From an uncultured Pseudomonadota bacterium (GTDB lineage: Bacteria; Pseudomonadota; Gammaproteobacteria; Steroidobacterales; Steroidobacteraceae), in NCBI GenBank assembly GCA_946479515.1, contig CAMLGF010000002.1, positions 62,001-126,000 on the forward strand: 64,000 nt of DNA, in the 5' to 3' direction. The translations under genes were made by a program, and so were the position numbers. Under the pieces are notes generated by a model. The model was not told the DNA's origin. It did not search any database and was given only the letters and a program-made list of their open reading frames with translations. Numbering within the stretch: position 1 is the first letter of the stretch; each line of letters begins with the position of its first letter. Below, one piece after another: positions 52,964 to 62,056 of this stretch.

Positions 52964-54003
52964 CCCGGAACCTCGGCTTCGGATTCATCGGCGCCGGCGC
53001 GATCGCGCACTTCCATGCGCGGGCGGTGGCCGTCTCGCGCGGCGGCGTCGCGCTCGGCGTGGTCAGCCGCTCGCGGGCGACGGCAGAGAAATTCGCGGCC
53101 GAGCATGGCCTGAGCTTCGCAGGCGACGACGTCGACGCCTTGCTGCAGCAGCCGGGCATCGATGCCGTGTGCATCACCACGCCGTCGGCGCTGCATCTCG
53201 AGCCCGCACTCGCGGCCATCCGCGCCGGCAAGCACCTCATGATCGAGAAGCCCCTCGATGCCACGGTCGAAGGCACGGACCGCATCCTGCGTGAAGCCGC
53301 GCAGGCCGGCGTGCGCGTGGGCTCGATTTTCCAGGCGCGATTCGGCGACGCTGCGCGTCGGGTGAAGGCCGCGCTCGACGCCGGCCGCTTCGGCCGGCTG
53401 GCGCTGGCGAGCTGCTACGTGAAGTGGCACCGCGCGCCGGAGTACTACACGGGTTGGAAGGGCAGACTCGCCGAGGATGGCGGTGGCGTCATCATCAACC
53501 AGGCCATCCACGGCGTCGACCTGCTGCAATGGTTCGCCGGCATGCCCGAGGAAGTATTCGCGTGGTCGACGCAGCGCGTGCACGCGATCGAATCCGAAGA
53601 CACCTGTGTCGCCGCGCTGAAATTCGCCAGCGGCGCGCTCGGCACCATCGAAGGCACTACGGCGGCCTGGCCGGGCTGGTCGCGACGCATCGAGATCTGC
53701 GGTGAGCACGGCTCGGCGGTTATGGAAGACGACGACATCGCGCGCTGGGACTTCCGCGAGGCGTGGCCCGAGGATGCGCAGATTCGTGCAATGCGCGAGA
53801 GCGCGGCCATGGGTTCGGGTGCCGCCGCGCCCATGGACATCAAGATCGAAGGGCATCAGCGGCAGATCCAGGATTTCATCGACGGCATCAACGAGCAGCG
53901 GCCGTTCTTCATCGAAGGCGCGGAGGCGCGCAAGGCGGTGGCGCTGGTGCGCGCCATCTACGAATCGGCGGCCAGCGGCCGGGTGGTGCGCCCGGCCGCC
54001 TGA
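52960..54003 (+). CDS. Gfo/Idh/MocA-family sugar-type dehydrogenase
   Basis: A 347-residue NAD(P)-dependent oxidoreductase. GTG52960 overlaps the hydrolase stop. Residues 5-30 are the Rossmann fold (GFGFIGAGAIAHFHARAV), and HLMIEKPLDA has the E-K-P catalytic-lysine motif. DGGGVIINQAIHGVDLLQWFAG supplies the conserved C-domain His-x-x-D. Members oxidise sugars, inositols or sugar acids. The four-gene chain from 49.8 kb suggests processing of one extracellular compound, but this is a guess. Confidence 0.9.
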   Translation: MTRNLGFGFIGAGAIAHFHARAVAVSRGGVALGVVSRSRATAEKFAAEHGLSFAGDDVDALLQQPGIDAVCITTPSALHLEPALAAIRAGKHLMIEKPLDATVEGTDRILREAAQAGVRVGSIFQARFGDAARRVKAALDAGRFGRLALASCYVKWHRAPEYYTGWKGRLAEDGGGVIINQAIHGVDLLQWFAGMPEEVFAWSTQRVHAIESEDTCVAALKFASGALGTIEGTTAAWPGWSRRIEICGEHGSAVMEDDDIARWDFREAWPEDAQIRAMRESAAMGSGAAAPMDIKIEGHQRQIQDFIDGINEQRPFFIEGAEARKAVALVRAIYESAASGRVVRPAA

Positions 54004-54061
54004 GCATCCTCGCCTGGCGCCGCCCGGATGCCGGGTGCATGCGCGCGGCGCGCAATCGGAG

Positions 54062-55000
54062 CTACTGGCAGATCGTGGTCAACTGCTCGCGCGGCTTGCG
54101 CGGCGCGTTCGCGGGCCAGGGTATGTGCCTGGCCTCCATGCCAAGCTCGATCAGCGTGCCGCCGTTCGGCGAGGCCACGTCGGGGTCGTAGTCGTAGGCG
54201 GCGTCGGACTGCGCCTCTTCCAGCGTGACGATCTCGAATCCTTCCGCCCGCAGTAGTTCGAAGAGGTCGGGCAGGATGTGCGCGCTGAACGAGCCCAGGT
54301 GCAACAGCGCCACGTGGTGGATGTCGCGGCCGAACACCTTGCGCGAGTACTCGACCTGGAAGCGGATGAAGTCGCGCGCCGTGGTCAGATAACTCTCGCG
54401 CAGCCATCGCAGGGCGGCCTCGTCGTGCTGCATCCAGCAGCGGGCGTGCGCGCTGTTCCAGAGATAGTCTTCCCAGTCGAGCGTGGTCTGCGCGATGCGA
54501 TAGCCGTTGGCCTGCAGGAAGGCGCGCACCGCGCGGCGCTTCTCCAGCGTGTCGCCCTCGTGCAGGAAGGGGTAGCGGAACCAGCGCCAGTCGTGGCCGG
54601 CGGGTTTGCCGCCCGGGGGGATCAGCAGTTCGAGGGTGGGTTCATTGCGCAGGATCTGGCGCTGGAAATCCTCGACGCTGTTCTGGGTGAGATTCAGATG
54701 GTCGTAGGTGTGGCTGCCGAGGGGGTGGCCGCCGTTCACCCAGATCTGCAGGGCGAGCGCCCCGTCCGGGTTGCGCTCGAGCTTCAGCGCGTTCACGAAA
54801 CCGTAGGAGGGTGGGATGCGGTGCTCGCGCAGCACGGCGATGGTGTCGCGCGCGAAGTCGGAGTCCTTCTTGCCCTCCGGCAGCGTCCCGTTTCGCGGCA
54901 GGTCGTCGAAGGTGAGCGCGACCTTCAGCGTGGGTCCGGCGGCCATGGCGGCGCTCGCCGCGAAAACCGTGGCGGCCAGCGCCAGCAGGGCATTTTTCAT
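54062..55000 (-). CDS. Secreted polysaccharide deacetylase family protein
   Basis: A 312-residue exported protein (signal MKNALLALAATVFAASAAMA). The NodB homology domain shows motif 1 VALTFDDLP with the metal and base Asp residues, and motif 2 PLGSHTYDHLNLT (H-x-x-x-H type). RYPFLHEGDTL replaces the usual motif 3 R-x-P-Y-G. WMQHDEAAL and ALLHLGSFSAHIL are late family blocks. It probably removes acetyl groups from cell-wall or exported glycans. It converges with the dehydrogenase gene. Confidence 0.88.
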   Translation of the reverse strand: MKNALLALAATVFAASAAMAAGPTLKVALTFDDLPRNGTLPEGKKDSDFARDTIAVLREHRIPPSYGFVNALKLERNPDGALALQIWVNGGHPLGSHTYDHLNLTQNSVEDFQRQILRNEPTLELLIPPGGKPAGHDWRWFRYPFLHEGDTLEKRRAVRAFLQANGYRIAQTTLDWEDYLWNSAHARCWMQHDEAALRWLRESYLTTARDFIRFQVEYSRKVFGRDIHHVALLHLGSFSAHILPDLFELLRAEGFEIVTLEEAQSDAAYDYDPDVASPNGGTLIELGMEARHIPWPANAPRKPREQLTTICQ

Positions 55001-55053
55001 TCAGGAGTCGCCGGTGAAGGGGCGGTGCGAGCGTGGCGCGCGAATGTGACAAC

Positions 55054-55075
55054 AATAATCAGGCATGTCCCCATT
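55054..55075 (-). repeat. REP half-element, copy E
   Basis: On the minus strand the bases after the Dps stop (TGA at 55078-55076) read AATGGGGACATGCCTGATTA. The first 11 match the REP consensus exactly, CCT is kept, and the second hairpin arm is absent. I read it as a decayed or partial REP. Confidence 0.6.
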
Positions 55076-55579
55076 TCACTTGAGGAGGCTGCGCAGCATC
55101 CAGGCGGTCTTCTCGTGCACTTGCAGGCGCTGCGTGAGCAGGTCGCAGGTGGACTCGTCGCCGGCTTTTTCGGCGGCGGGGAAGGCGGCGCGCGCGGTGC
55201 GCGCCACGGCTTCGTGGCCGGCGACCAGCAGCCGCACCATTTCCAGGGCTTCCGGGACGCCGCCGGTTTCCTCGATGGATGTCAGCCTGGCGAACTCGGC
55301 ATAGGTGCCGGGCGCGGGGAAACCGAGGGAACGAATGCGCTCGGCGATGGCATCGAGCGCGTTCCACAGCTCGGTGTACTCCTCCATGAACATGAGATGG
55401 AGGGTGTTGAACATCGGGCCTTCCACGTTCCAATGGAAGTTGTGCGTTTTCAGGTACAGCGTATAGGTGTCGGCCAGCACCTTCGAGAGGCCCGCGACGA
55501 TCTTCTCGCGATCCTTGCCCTTGATGCCGATGTCGATCTGCGGTGCGTCGGTCGACAGGGCGGTGTTCTTCCTGGCCAT
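55076..55579 (-). CDS. dps: Dps-type ferritin (DNA-protecting, iron-storing)
   Basis: A 167-residue protein forming dodecameric cages that oxidise and store iron and shield DNA. The ferroxidase motif [16 protein letters not shown] and [21 protein letters not shown] are present. ATG55579 is favoured because GAGGAG sits 7 bases upstream; ATG55585 is too near that site. The basic head MARKN may contact DNA. The stop borders REP half copy E. Confidence 0.93.
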   Translation of the reverse strand: MARKNTALSTDAPQIDIGIKGKDREKIVAGLSKVLADTYTLYLKTHNFHWNVEGPMFNTLHLMFMEEYTELWNALDAIAERIRSLGFPAPGTYAEFARLTSIEETGGVPEALEMVRLLVAGHEAVARTARAAFPAAEKAGDESTCDLLTQRLQVHEKTAWMLRSLLK

Positions 55580-55669
55580 TTGCATGCTCCTCACGAGTTT
55601 GCCGGGCAGTCTAGCGAGGCCCACCAACCCTCGCTATTGGCAATTTCCTATGAGGTGCATGGATGGCGT

Positions 55670-56734
55670 CTATGGCGCCGCGGCACGCGCGCCGCCGGTT
55701 CCGAGATAGTGCGCGCGCAGCACGTCGCCGCCGAAATCGTGCTGCAGGTCCCGATACACGGTGTGGATGTGATTGGCGCCGTTCTGCGTGTCGTCGTATT
55801 CGATGAGCAGCGTCGGGCCATGCACGCGGTAGTAATGGGGCTGACCGGGTTCGATGCCGCCGGCCCAGGCGAAGCGCAGCTCGTCGAAGCCCGCGGCATC
55901 CATGCGCTGCAGCACTTCGGCCGCCGCGCGGCTCTCGAGACGGTTCACGTACAGCGCCACCAGATCGCGCAGCTGCTCGCGCTCTTCGGCCGACATGTCG
56001 CGCGCCGGCAGGCCGGTCCTTTCGAGCTTCACCTCGCGGTCCGTGGTGGTGAGGATCTCGGAGAACGCCGTGTCACGAATGAGCGCGGTCTTGCGACGGT
56101 CCTCGGGCAGCATCCTGACCAGGGCGCGGCCCAGGTCTTCCTCGGCGGCGAGCAGCCGGAAGCCCTGGTGTGGTCCGGTGGGCACGTTCGCCGGGTTCGC
56201 GCCCATGAACACGGGTCCGATCAGTGGCGGTTGCCCGGGGGCCTGCGCCACGTTGATCGAGAGGTGATGGCCTTCGAAGCGCCAGGCCCAGGGCGCGGCG
56301 GCGCCCGGTTTGCCGAAGATGGACGTGTAGTAGAGCCCCGGATCCCGCCGCGTGGCGTCGATGCCGCGCGCGGTTTCGACGAATCGCAGGATGTTCTCGT
56401 GTTTCATGACACCGCGCGCGGCCAGCAGGCCTTCGGGGCTGAGCGCGGTGGCGAGCAGCGGGCCGACCCGTTCGGCCTGGCCGTCGTCGAGCTGCAGCAG
56501 GGAAACGCCTGCGCGTGCCTTGGGAATGAAATTCCAGTCGTAGCGCTGTGGAGAATCCAGCGCGAACTGGGCTGAACTGCGCAGGCCGGCCGGCAGGGAT
56601 GCCAGGAATGCATTGGCTGCATCGGCAGCGTCGTCGCGGTCGCCGCGCGCCGCATCGCTGGGCGTGAGCCACAGAGCGCCGGTGATTCCCACTGCCACCG
56701 CCAGGCCCATGGCCGTCAGATTCGCTGCACGCAT
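55670..56734 (-). CDS. DUF3500 protein
   Basis: A 354-residue exported protein with an N-terminal helix/signal (LTAMGLAVAVGITGALWL). DUF3500 landmarks include YDWNFIPKARAGVSLLQLDDGQ, RDPGLYYTSIFGKPG, WAWRFEGHHLSINVA, GPHQGFRLLAAEEDLGR and the closing HYYRVHGPTLLIEYDDTQNGANHIHTVYRD. The conserved His, Asp and Asn suggest a metal or hydrolytic site, but no activity is established for the family. It is a single gene between dps and the two-component genes. Confidence 0.88.
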   Translation of the reverse strand: MRAANLTAMGLAVAVGITGALWLTPSDAARGDRDDAADAANAFLASLPAGLRSSAQFALDSPQRYDWNFIPKARAGVSLLQLDDGQAERVGPLLATALSPEGLLAARGVMKHENILRFVETARGIDATRRDPGLYYTSIFGKPGAAAPWAWRFEGHHLSINVAQAPGQPPLIGPVFMGANPANVPTGPHQGFRLLAAEEDLGRALVRMLPEDRRKTALIRDTAFSEILTTTDREVKLERTGLPARDMSAEEREQLRDLVALYVNRLESRAAAEVLQRMDAAGFDELRFAWAGGIEPGQPHYYRVHGPTLLIEYDDTQNGANHIHTVYRDLQHDFGGDVLRAHYLGTGGARAAAP

Positions 56735-56762
56735 CGGTCCCCCTTGTTCGAGGAAGACGATG

Positions 56763-56783
56763 CTAATGGGGAATCCCCGTTAG
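56763..56783 (-). terminator. Hairpin downstream of the HDOD response regulator
   Basis: CTAATGGGG at 56763-56771 pairs with CCCCGTTAG at 56775-56783 (nine pairs, one G-T, AAT loop), 14 bases beyond the regulator stop on the minus strand. There is no T run. It could end transcription of the kinase-regulator operon; a distant link to the REP family (shared AATGGGGA) is possible but weak. Confidence 0.4.
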
Positions 56784-56796
56784 TGGGTAGCGAACT

Positions 56797-58032
56797 TCAG
56801 CTGCGGTCGGCGACGTTACCGATCAGGCTCTGGGCCGTTTCGCGGTTCTTCTTGAACGTCTCCTCGAGGCCGGCATCGCGCAGGAAGCTCACGTCGATGA
56901 TGCCGGAGCTGGCGACCCCCTGGCCGCCGCTGCGCTGTGCGTCAGTTGCCGTCATCTCCTCGACCAGGCCGCTGGCGATGTGCACCGCCGCGACCAGCGG
57001 CCGCGATTCGGGGGGCACCTCGCTCGGACGATGGTGGAAGGCCACCGCCTCGACGATCGGGAACGGGATGCCCCAAAGCCCCAATAGATAGGCACCGACC
57101 TCGGCGTGGGTGACGCCGAAGATCTCGCGCTCGGCCGCGGCGCCGTCGCCACCCAGTTCCTTCTTGCGCTCGAGCGCGCGCATGTAGTCAGGCGGCGCGG
57201 CGTGCAGCAGCACCAGCGCGCCGATGTCGTGGAGCAGGCCGGCCGTGAAGGCCGCGTCCGCGAGCTGCGGGTTGGAGACGATCTTCTTCGCGACCAGCGC
57301 CGTGAGCATGGAATGATGCTGCAGCCGGTCGGGCGAGAAGCCCTTCACTTCGCTGATGGCCTTGTCGGAGAACGAGGTCGAGCCCAGCACCAGCGACTTG
57401 ATGATCTCGACGCCGAGGTAGGTCACGGCCGGGCGGATCGACACGATCTTCTGGCCGAGGCCGAAGTAGGCGCTGTTCACCAGCTGCAGCACCTTGGCGC
57501 ACACGGCCGCATCCATCTCGATCACCTTGGCGAACGAGGCGCTGTCGGCCTTGGGATCCTGGGCCAGGCGCGACAGCTCGGTGTAGGTGGTCGGCACCGC
57601 GGGGATGCGTTCCAGCTTGCCGACCAGCGCGGTGAGCGCCGGATTCTGCATGAGCTTGTGCAGGTTGTGCGTCTGTTCGATGACGGCGCGCAGTGTCTCG
57701 CCGTCGCAGGGCTTGTGCAGGAACTGGTGGGTCACCGGCAGCGCGCGCATGATGGCTTCGCGCTCGGCCTGGCCGGACAGCACGATGCGCGCCGCGGCGG
57801 GGAAGTCGCGCTGGATCTGCCGCAGCAGCTCCGCGCCGTCCATGCCGGGCATGCGCATGTCGGTGATGACCACGTCGGCCGGAGACTGCTTCATGGCGTC
57901 CAGGGCCTGCTGTCCGCCGAGCGCGAACGTCATCTCCCAGCGTTTGCGTTCCTTGCGCAGGGAATTGCGCAGGCCATCGAGGATGGCCTGTTCGTCGTCG
58001 ACAAAGAGCACGTGAAGGGAAGGAGAAGTCAT
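56797..58032 (-). CDS. Response regulator with HDOD output domain
   Basis: A 411-residue signalling protein. The receiver (about 5-125) has the acidic pair VDDE, phospho-Asp58 in VVITDMRMPGMDG and Lys in FLHKPCD. The HDOD domain (about 140-345) has IPAVPTTYTEL, YFGLGQKIVSIRPAVTYLGVEIIKSLVL and GLLHDIGALVLL. HDOD domains resemble HD phosphohydrolases but usually act without nuclease activity, as adaptors. It overlaps the histidine-kinase stop by four bases, so the two form a cognate pair. Confidence 0.9.
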   Translation of the reverse strand: MTSPSLHVLFVDDEQAILDGLRNSLRKERKRWEMTFALGGQQALDAMKQSPADVVITDMRMPGMDGAELLRQIQRDFPAAARIVLSGQAEREAIMRALPVTHQFLHKPCDGETLRAVIEQTHNLHKLMQNPALTALVGKLERIPAVPTTYTELSRLAQDPKADSASFAKVIEMDAAVCAKVLQLVNSAYFGLGQKIVSIRPAVTYLGVEIIKSLVLGSTSFSDKAISEVKGFSPDRLQHHSMLTALVAKKIVSNPQLADAAFTAGLLHDIGALVLLHAAPPDYMRALERKKELGGDGAAAEREIFGVTHAEVGAYLLGLWGIPFPIVEAVAFHHRPSEVPPESRPLVAAVHIASGLVEEMTATDAQRSGGQGVASSGIIDVSFLRDAGLEETFKKNRETAQSLIGNVADRS

Positions 58033-59897
58033 GCGGCAGCCTGCTTGTTGGAAGGAGTGGCAAGGCTCGCCGTCTCCGACACCGGAAGTCGGATGTAGAA
58101 GGTCGTGCCCTTGCCCGTTTCGGTTTCGAAGTGAAGAGAGCCCTTGAGTTTCTCGACCACGATGCCGCGCGACAGCGTCAGGCCCTGGCCCGCGCCGCGT
58201 CCGACTTCCTTGGTCGTGACGAATGGTTCGAAGATGCGCCCGCGCACCGACTCCGGGATGCCGGCGCCCGTGTCGGCGACCGAGATCTCCACGTAGCCGG
58301 CGATGTACCGGGTGCGTACGGTAATGCGCCCCTTGTTGCTCGTTCCCTCGACCACGTCGCTGATCGCGTGGGCGGCATTGAGCACCAGGTTCAGCACCAC
58401 CTGGCTGATGTCGCCCGCATGGCAATGCACGGTCGGCACGTCGGCGAACTCGGTCACCAGCTCGGCGACGTTGCGGTACTCGTTGCGCGCCATGGTGAGC
58501 GTGGTGCGCACGGCCCGGTTCACGTCCACGTTGGATTTCTGCGTGTCCGGGTGTGCGAATTCGGTCATGGACTTGGCGATCGAGCCCACGCGGCCGATGC
58601 CCTCGAGTGCCCGGTCGAGCGCATCCGGCGCGTTCTTGAGGAAGTAGTCGACGTCGGCGGCCTCGTCGGTTTCGCCGGCCTTCTTCGCGGCCTCGGTCAC
58701 GTCCCGGCCCGAGAGCACACCCGCGGCCAGCGCGCGGTAGTCGGCCAACGCCGTCGGCAGATCCTTGAGCGCATGGCGCACGAAGCTCACGCTGTCGGAG
58801 ATGAACTGCACCGAGGTGTTGATTTCATGCGCCACGCCGGCGGCCACGCGGCCGACGGATTCCAGCTTCTGGCCCTGCGCCAGCTCGCGCACCAGGCGTC
58901 GCGCTTCGGTCACGTCGATCATGAGACCGCGCAGGCAGCGCGTGCCGCGTGCAACTTCGCACGACACGGTCCAGCGCAACTCGATCACGCGATTGTCACC
59001 GGTGATCACCGAGGACAGGGCCTCGAAGGTGCCGGGCGAGGCTTCGGCGAACTGCTGCCGTACCGCCATCTCGCGGTCACGCGGCAGGAGCTCGTCCAGG
59101 AAACCGGGTTCCAGCCAGCGCGCCTGCGGGATGCCGAGCAGCGGCTCGGCCTGCGGTCCCACGTACGTGAATCTGCCCTGCGTGAGGTCGAGCTCGAAAG
59201 GGATGGCGCGCGTGGTTTCCGCGATCAGCCGGTATTGCTCGCGGCTGCGTTCCAGGTCGGCGGCCTGCCTGCGCGCCTCGCGCTGGATGAGCTCGTTGTC
59301 GGCGCGCAGGTCGGCCTCGCGGCGCGCGAAGTTGAAGATGGTCAGCAGGCTCTGCTGGACGCCGATCAGCAGCAACACGGCCTCGCAGACCACCCAGATG
59401 CCCTGGTCGAACACGCGCCACAGAGCCGAGGGCCCGACGACGAAGGATTCGGGCAGCAACGCGATGCGCAGCACGGGATAGGCAACGGCGGCGACCGCGG
59501 CCGTCAGCATCACCGCCCAGTCGCGGTAGAACGCGATGAACGCCAGCGAAACGAATAGATGGAACTGGGCCTCGGAGCGGCCTTCGAGCAGCCACATGAA
59601 AACCAGCGACCAGCCCACCTGCGACAATGCCATGAAGTGCCGCACCCACCAGGCGGACGGCGCCGCGCGCGCGAACAACAGGGCTGGCACCGACAACATG
59701 GCGCCGAGGGTCAGCGTGAGCCACACACGCGTGCCGCCCGGCATCGCGGTATTCCACGCGAGCAGCAGCGCCGCGGGCCACTGCACCGCGAACAGGACGG
59801 CGAAAGTGCGATGCGTGCTCAACGTGAGCGCGGTCACGACTTCGTGACGCACTTCACGGGCACGAGCCTCGCGCTGCGCTTTTTCCTCCTCGTTCAC
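58029..59897 (-). CDS. Membrane sensor histidine kinase
   Basis: A 622-residue kinase, partner of the HDOD regulator. GTG59897 (AGGG 6 bases upstream) is preferred over longer readings. Six membrane helices occupy about residues 25-195 (for example FAVLFAVQWPAALLLAW, VWLTLTLGAMLSVPALLFAR). A coiled stretch and a PAS-like domain (FELDLTQGRFTYVGPQAEPLLGIP) follow. The dimerisation box has VAAGVAHEINTSVQF with the phospho-His. The catalytic domain shows NLVLNAAHAI (N box), VADTGAGIP (G1) and GAGQGLTLS (G2). It resembles soluble-domain kinases of the NtrB/HWE-like HPK4 type. The sensed signal is unknown. Confidence 0.9.
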   Translation of the reverse strand: MNEEEKAQREARAREVRHEVVTALTLSTHRTFAVLFAVQWPAALLLAWNTAMPGGTRVWLTLTLGAMLSVPALLFARAAPSAWWVRHFMALSQVGWSLVFMWLLEGRSEAQFHLFVSLAFIAFYRDWAVMLTAAVAAVAYPVLRIALLPESFVVGPSALWRVFDQGIWVVCEAVLLLIGVQQSLLTIFNFARREADLRADNELIQREARRQAADLERSREQYRLIAETTRAIPFELDLTQGRFTYVGPQAEPLLGIPQARWLEPGFLDELLPRDREMAVRQQFAEASPGTFEALSSVITGDNRVIELRWTVSCEVARGTRCLRGLMIDVTEARRLVRELAQGQKLESVGRVAAGVAHEINTSVQFISDSVSFVRHALKDLPTALADYRALAAGVLSGRDVTEAAKKAGETDEAADVDYFLKNAPDALDRALEGIGRVGSIAKSMTEFAHPDTQKSNVDVNRAVRTTLTMARNEYRNVAELVTEFADVPTVHCHAGDISQVVLNLVLNAAHAISDVVEGTSNKGRITVRTRYIAGYVEISVADTGAGIPESVRGRIFEPFVTTKEVGRGAGQGLTLSRGIVVEKLKGSLHFETETGKGTTFYIRLPVSETASLATPSNKQAAA

Positions 59898-59974
59898 GGG
59901 TTTCCCTGCATTCACCTGGCACCGAACTCCGGTTGTCCCCGGCGTTATCGGCCCAAAACAGGGCACGCTTTAGG

Positions 59975-60763
59975 CTATTTTCGGGGCGGACCCGGGAAAA
60001 AAGCGTTGGTTTTCAAGACGTAGTCGGCATATTGCGGCCGACCTTTGCCGATGCTCCGCTCCAGCCCCGCCACGCCGGACACGCGCAGCAGCAAGAACGA
60101 CAGCAGCATCGGCCCGGCCACCGACCACCAGGCGCCGGCCGACAGGGCGATCAGCCAGAAGCCCCACCAGACGCAGGCCTCGCCAAAGTAGTTAGGATGC
60201 CGGGTGTGGCGCCACCAGCCGCGGCGCAGCACCTGCCCGGCATTGGCCGGGTTGCGCCGGAAGCGGGCGAGCTGCCAGTCGGCGCCGGCCTCGAACACGA
60301 AACCGACCAGCCACAGCGCCGCGCCCGCGTAATCCAGCCAGCCCAGGGGTCGATTGCCCGCGAATGCTCCGAGCAGCGGCAGTGAAACTACCCAGGCCAG
60401 CGCCGCGCGCAGCCAGAACACGCGGTACAGGCTCTTCCAGGCGAAGCCGGGCCGGATGCGTTCGCGCAGCTCCCGGTAGCGCGGATCTTCGCCGCGGCCG
60501 ACATTGCGCGCCGCGAGGTGGACCGCAAGCCGCAGGCTCCACGCCGCCAGCAGCCACAGCACCAGCGACAGCCGCGGCGCGCGCGGATCGCTGCCCAGCG
60601 CATACACCACTCCCGCCATGAACAACATCAGGCTCCATAGCGGGTCCGCGAGGGATACGTTCTTCAGTGGCAGGGAGATCAGCCAGCTGAAGGTGGCGGC
60701 GCCTAGCAGGAAGGGCAGCGCGGAAAACCAGACGGCGAAGTCGAAGCCCGTCTGCGCGGGCAT
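59975..60763 (-). CDS. DUF1295 membrane protein (steroid 5-alpha-reductase-like)
   Basis: A 262-residue membrane protein with six or seven helices. RRGWWRHTRHPNYFGEACVWWGFWLIAL is the signature of the family, shared with ICMT-type methyltransferases and 5-alpha-reductases that use NADPH. PLWSLMLFMAGVVYALGSD is typical of the DUF1295 N-terminus. ATG60763 shares one base with the puuB stop (TGATG), so it is translated with the putrescine genes; GTG60766 is an alternative. A link to putrescine metabolism is not evident. Confidence 0.85.
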   Translation of the reverse strand: MPAQTGFDFAVWFSALPFLLGAATFSWLISLPLKNVSLADPLWSLMLFMAGVVYALGSDPRAPRLSLVLWLLAAWSLRLAVHLAARNVGRGEDPRYRELRERIRPGFAWKSLYRVFWLRAALAWVVSLPLLGAFAGNRPLGWLDYAGAALWLVGFVFEAGADWQLARFRRNPANAGQVLRRGWWRHTRHPNYFGEACVWWGFWLIALSAGAWWSVAGPMLLSFLLLRVSGVAGLERSIGKGRPQYADYVLKTNAFFPGPPRK

Positions 60764-62052
60764 CACAACAGGTCCAGCAAGCGGAACCAGAGCATGGCCA
60801 GCACCAGGGCGGGGCGCCGGAACAGGGGTCCGCCGGGAAAGTTGGCGTGCTCGATACGGCTGAACATGTCGAAGCGCTCGGCGCTACCGGCGATCGCGTC
60901 GCTGGCGAGCTTGCCGGCGATGCCGGCGATCACCATGCCGTGACCCGACAGCCCCTGGATGAACAGCGCATTCGCCCCCAGCCGCCCGAAGTGCGGCGCG
61001 CGATTGGTGGTGATGTCGAGGTAGCCGCCCCAGGCGTATTCGATGCGCGCCTCGGTGAGTTGCGGGAACACCCGGGCGATGCGCTGGCGCAGCACTCGCG
61101 AGGAATCGAAGGGGTCGATGCCCGAATAGCTCACGCGCCCGCCGAACAGCAAGCGCGTGTCTTTCAGCACCCGGAAATAATCCAGGATCCAGTTCATGTC
61201 GGCCACGGCAGCGCCATTGCGCACCAGCGAACGTGCACGTTCCTCGCCGAGCGGCTGGGTGGCGACGATATAGGTGCCGATGGCGATGAGCTTGCGCGCC
61301 AGCGGCGGCACCAGCCGGCCGAGCAGGGCGCCGCCGGCCACCAGCAGGTAGCGCGCGCGAACCGTTCCCTGCGCCGTGTGCACGGCGTTGTCGGCGGTCG
61401 CATCCTGCGCGACGTCCAGGCGTGTGACCCAGGAATTCTCGTGAATGGCCACGCCGGCGGCGGCGGCGGCGGCGCCCAGGCCGCGCGTGTAGCGGTAGGA
61501 ATGCAGATGCCCGCCGTTGGCATCGTAGAGCGCGCTGGTGTAGCGCTCGCTGGCGACGATGCCGCGCAGTTCTTCGCGGCCGATGAAGCGCAGCGAGTGG
61601 TAGTCGTAGCGTTCCGCCAGGTGATCGATCTCGGCGCGCAGCGCGTCGTCGTGGCGCTTCTTGAGCCCGACGATCATGTGGCCGGGCACGTAGTCGCAGT
61701 CGATGCGGTGACGGGCGATGAGCGTCCGCTGCAGGTCCAGTCCCTCGCAGGCCACGTCCCACATGCGGCGCGCGTCCGCGGCGCCGACCGCCTTCTCCAG
61801 CGTGCTCATTTCGCAGGCGTAACCGAAAATGGACTGGCCGCCGCTGCGGCCCGAGCCGCCGTAACCGAGGTGCTGGGCTTCGAGCAGCACGACCTGGTAG
61901 CCGCGCTCGCGCAGGTGCAGGGCGGCCGAGAGACCCGAGATGCCGCCGCCGACGACGCACACGTCGGCCCGCACCTCGCCGCGCAGCGGCGCGAACGGTG
62001 CCATGGGCGGCGTGCTCGCGTAGTAATAGTTCTGTGCGTCGGCGCTGGTCAC
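60763..62052 (-). CDS. puuB: Gamma-glutamylputrescine oxidase
   Basis: A 429-residue FAD enzyme (E. coli PuuB has 426). It oxidises gamma-glutamylputrescine to gamma-glutamyl-gamma-aminobutyraldehyde, releasing ammonia and H2O2. YYYASTPPMAPFAPLRGEVRADVCVVGGGISGLSAALHL holds the FAD site and closely tracks PuuB; LGYGGSGRSGGQ and the C-terminal LFIQGLSGHGMVIAGIAGKL are typical. GTG62052 starts 4 bases after the puuA stop; a TTG at 62082 is possible. Confidence 0.92.
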   Translation of the reverse strand: MTSADAQNYYYASTPPMAPFAPLRGEVRADVCVVGGGISGLSAALHLRERGYQVVLLEAQHLGYGGSGRSGGQSIFGYACEMSTLEKAVGAADARRMWDVACEGLDLQRTLIARHRIDCDYVPGHMIVGLKKRHDDALRAEIDHLAERYDYHSLRFIGREELRGIVASERYTSALYDANGGHLHSYRYTRGLGAAAAAAGVAIHENSWVTRLDVAQDATADNAVHTAQGTVRARYLLVAGGALLGRLVPPLARKLIAIGTYIVATQPLGEERARSLVRNGAAVADMNWILDYFRVLKDTRLLFGGRVSYSGIDPFDSSRVLRQRIARVFPQLTEARIEYAWGGYLDITTNRAPHFGRLGANALFIQGLSGHGMVIAGIAGKLASDAIAGSAERFDMFSRIEHANFPGGPLFRRPALVLAMLWFRLLDLL

Positions 62053-62056
62053 GATG

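Noticed and set aside
24429..55075. Repeated GGGGACATTCC sequences as a CRISPR array or composite-transposon ends
   Set aside because: Copies are tens of kilobases apart, not regularly spaced, and each is a self-complementary hairpin beside a stop codon; a RAYT gene is present. A REP family explains them.
56763..56783. A further REP copy
   Set aside because: Only AATGGGGA is shared; the hairpin arms differ and it does not begin at a stop codon. Kept as a simple hairpin.
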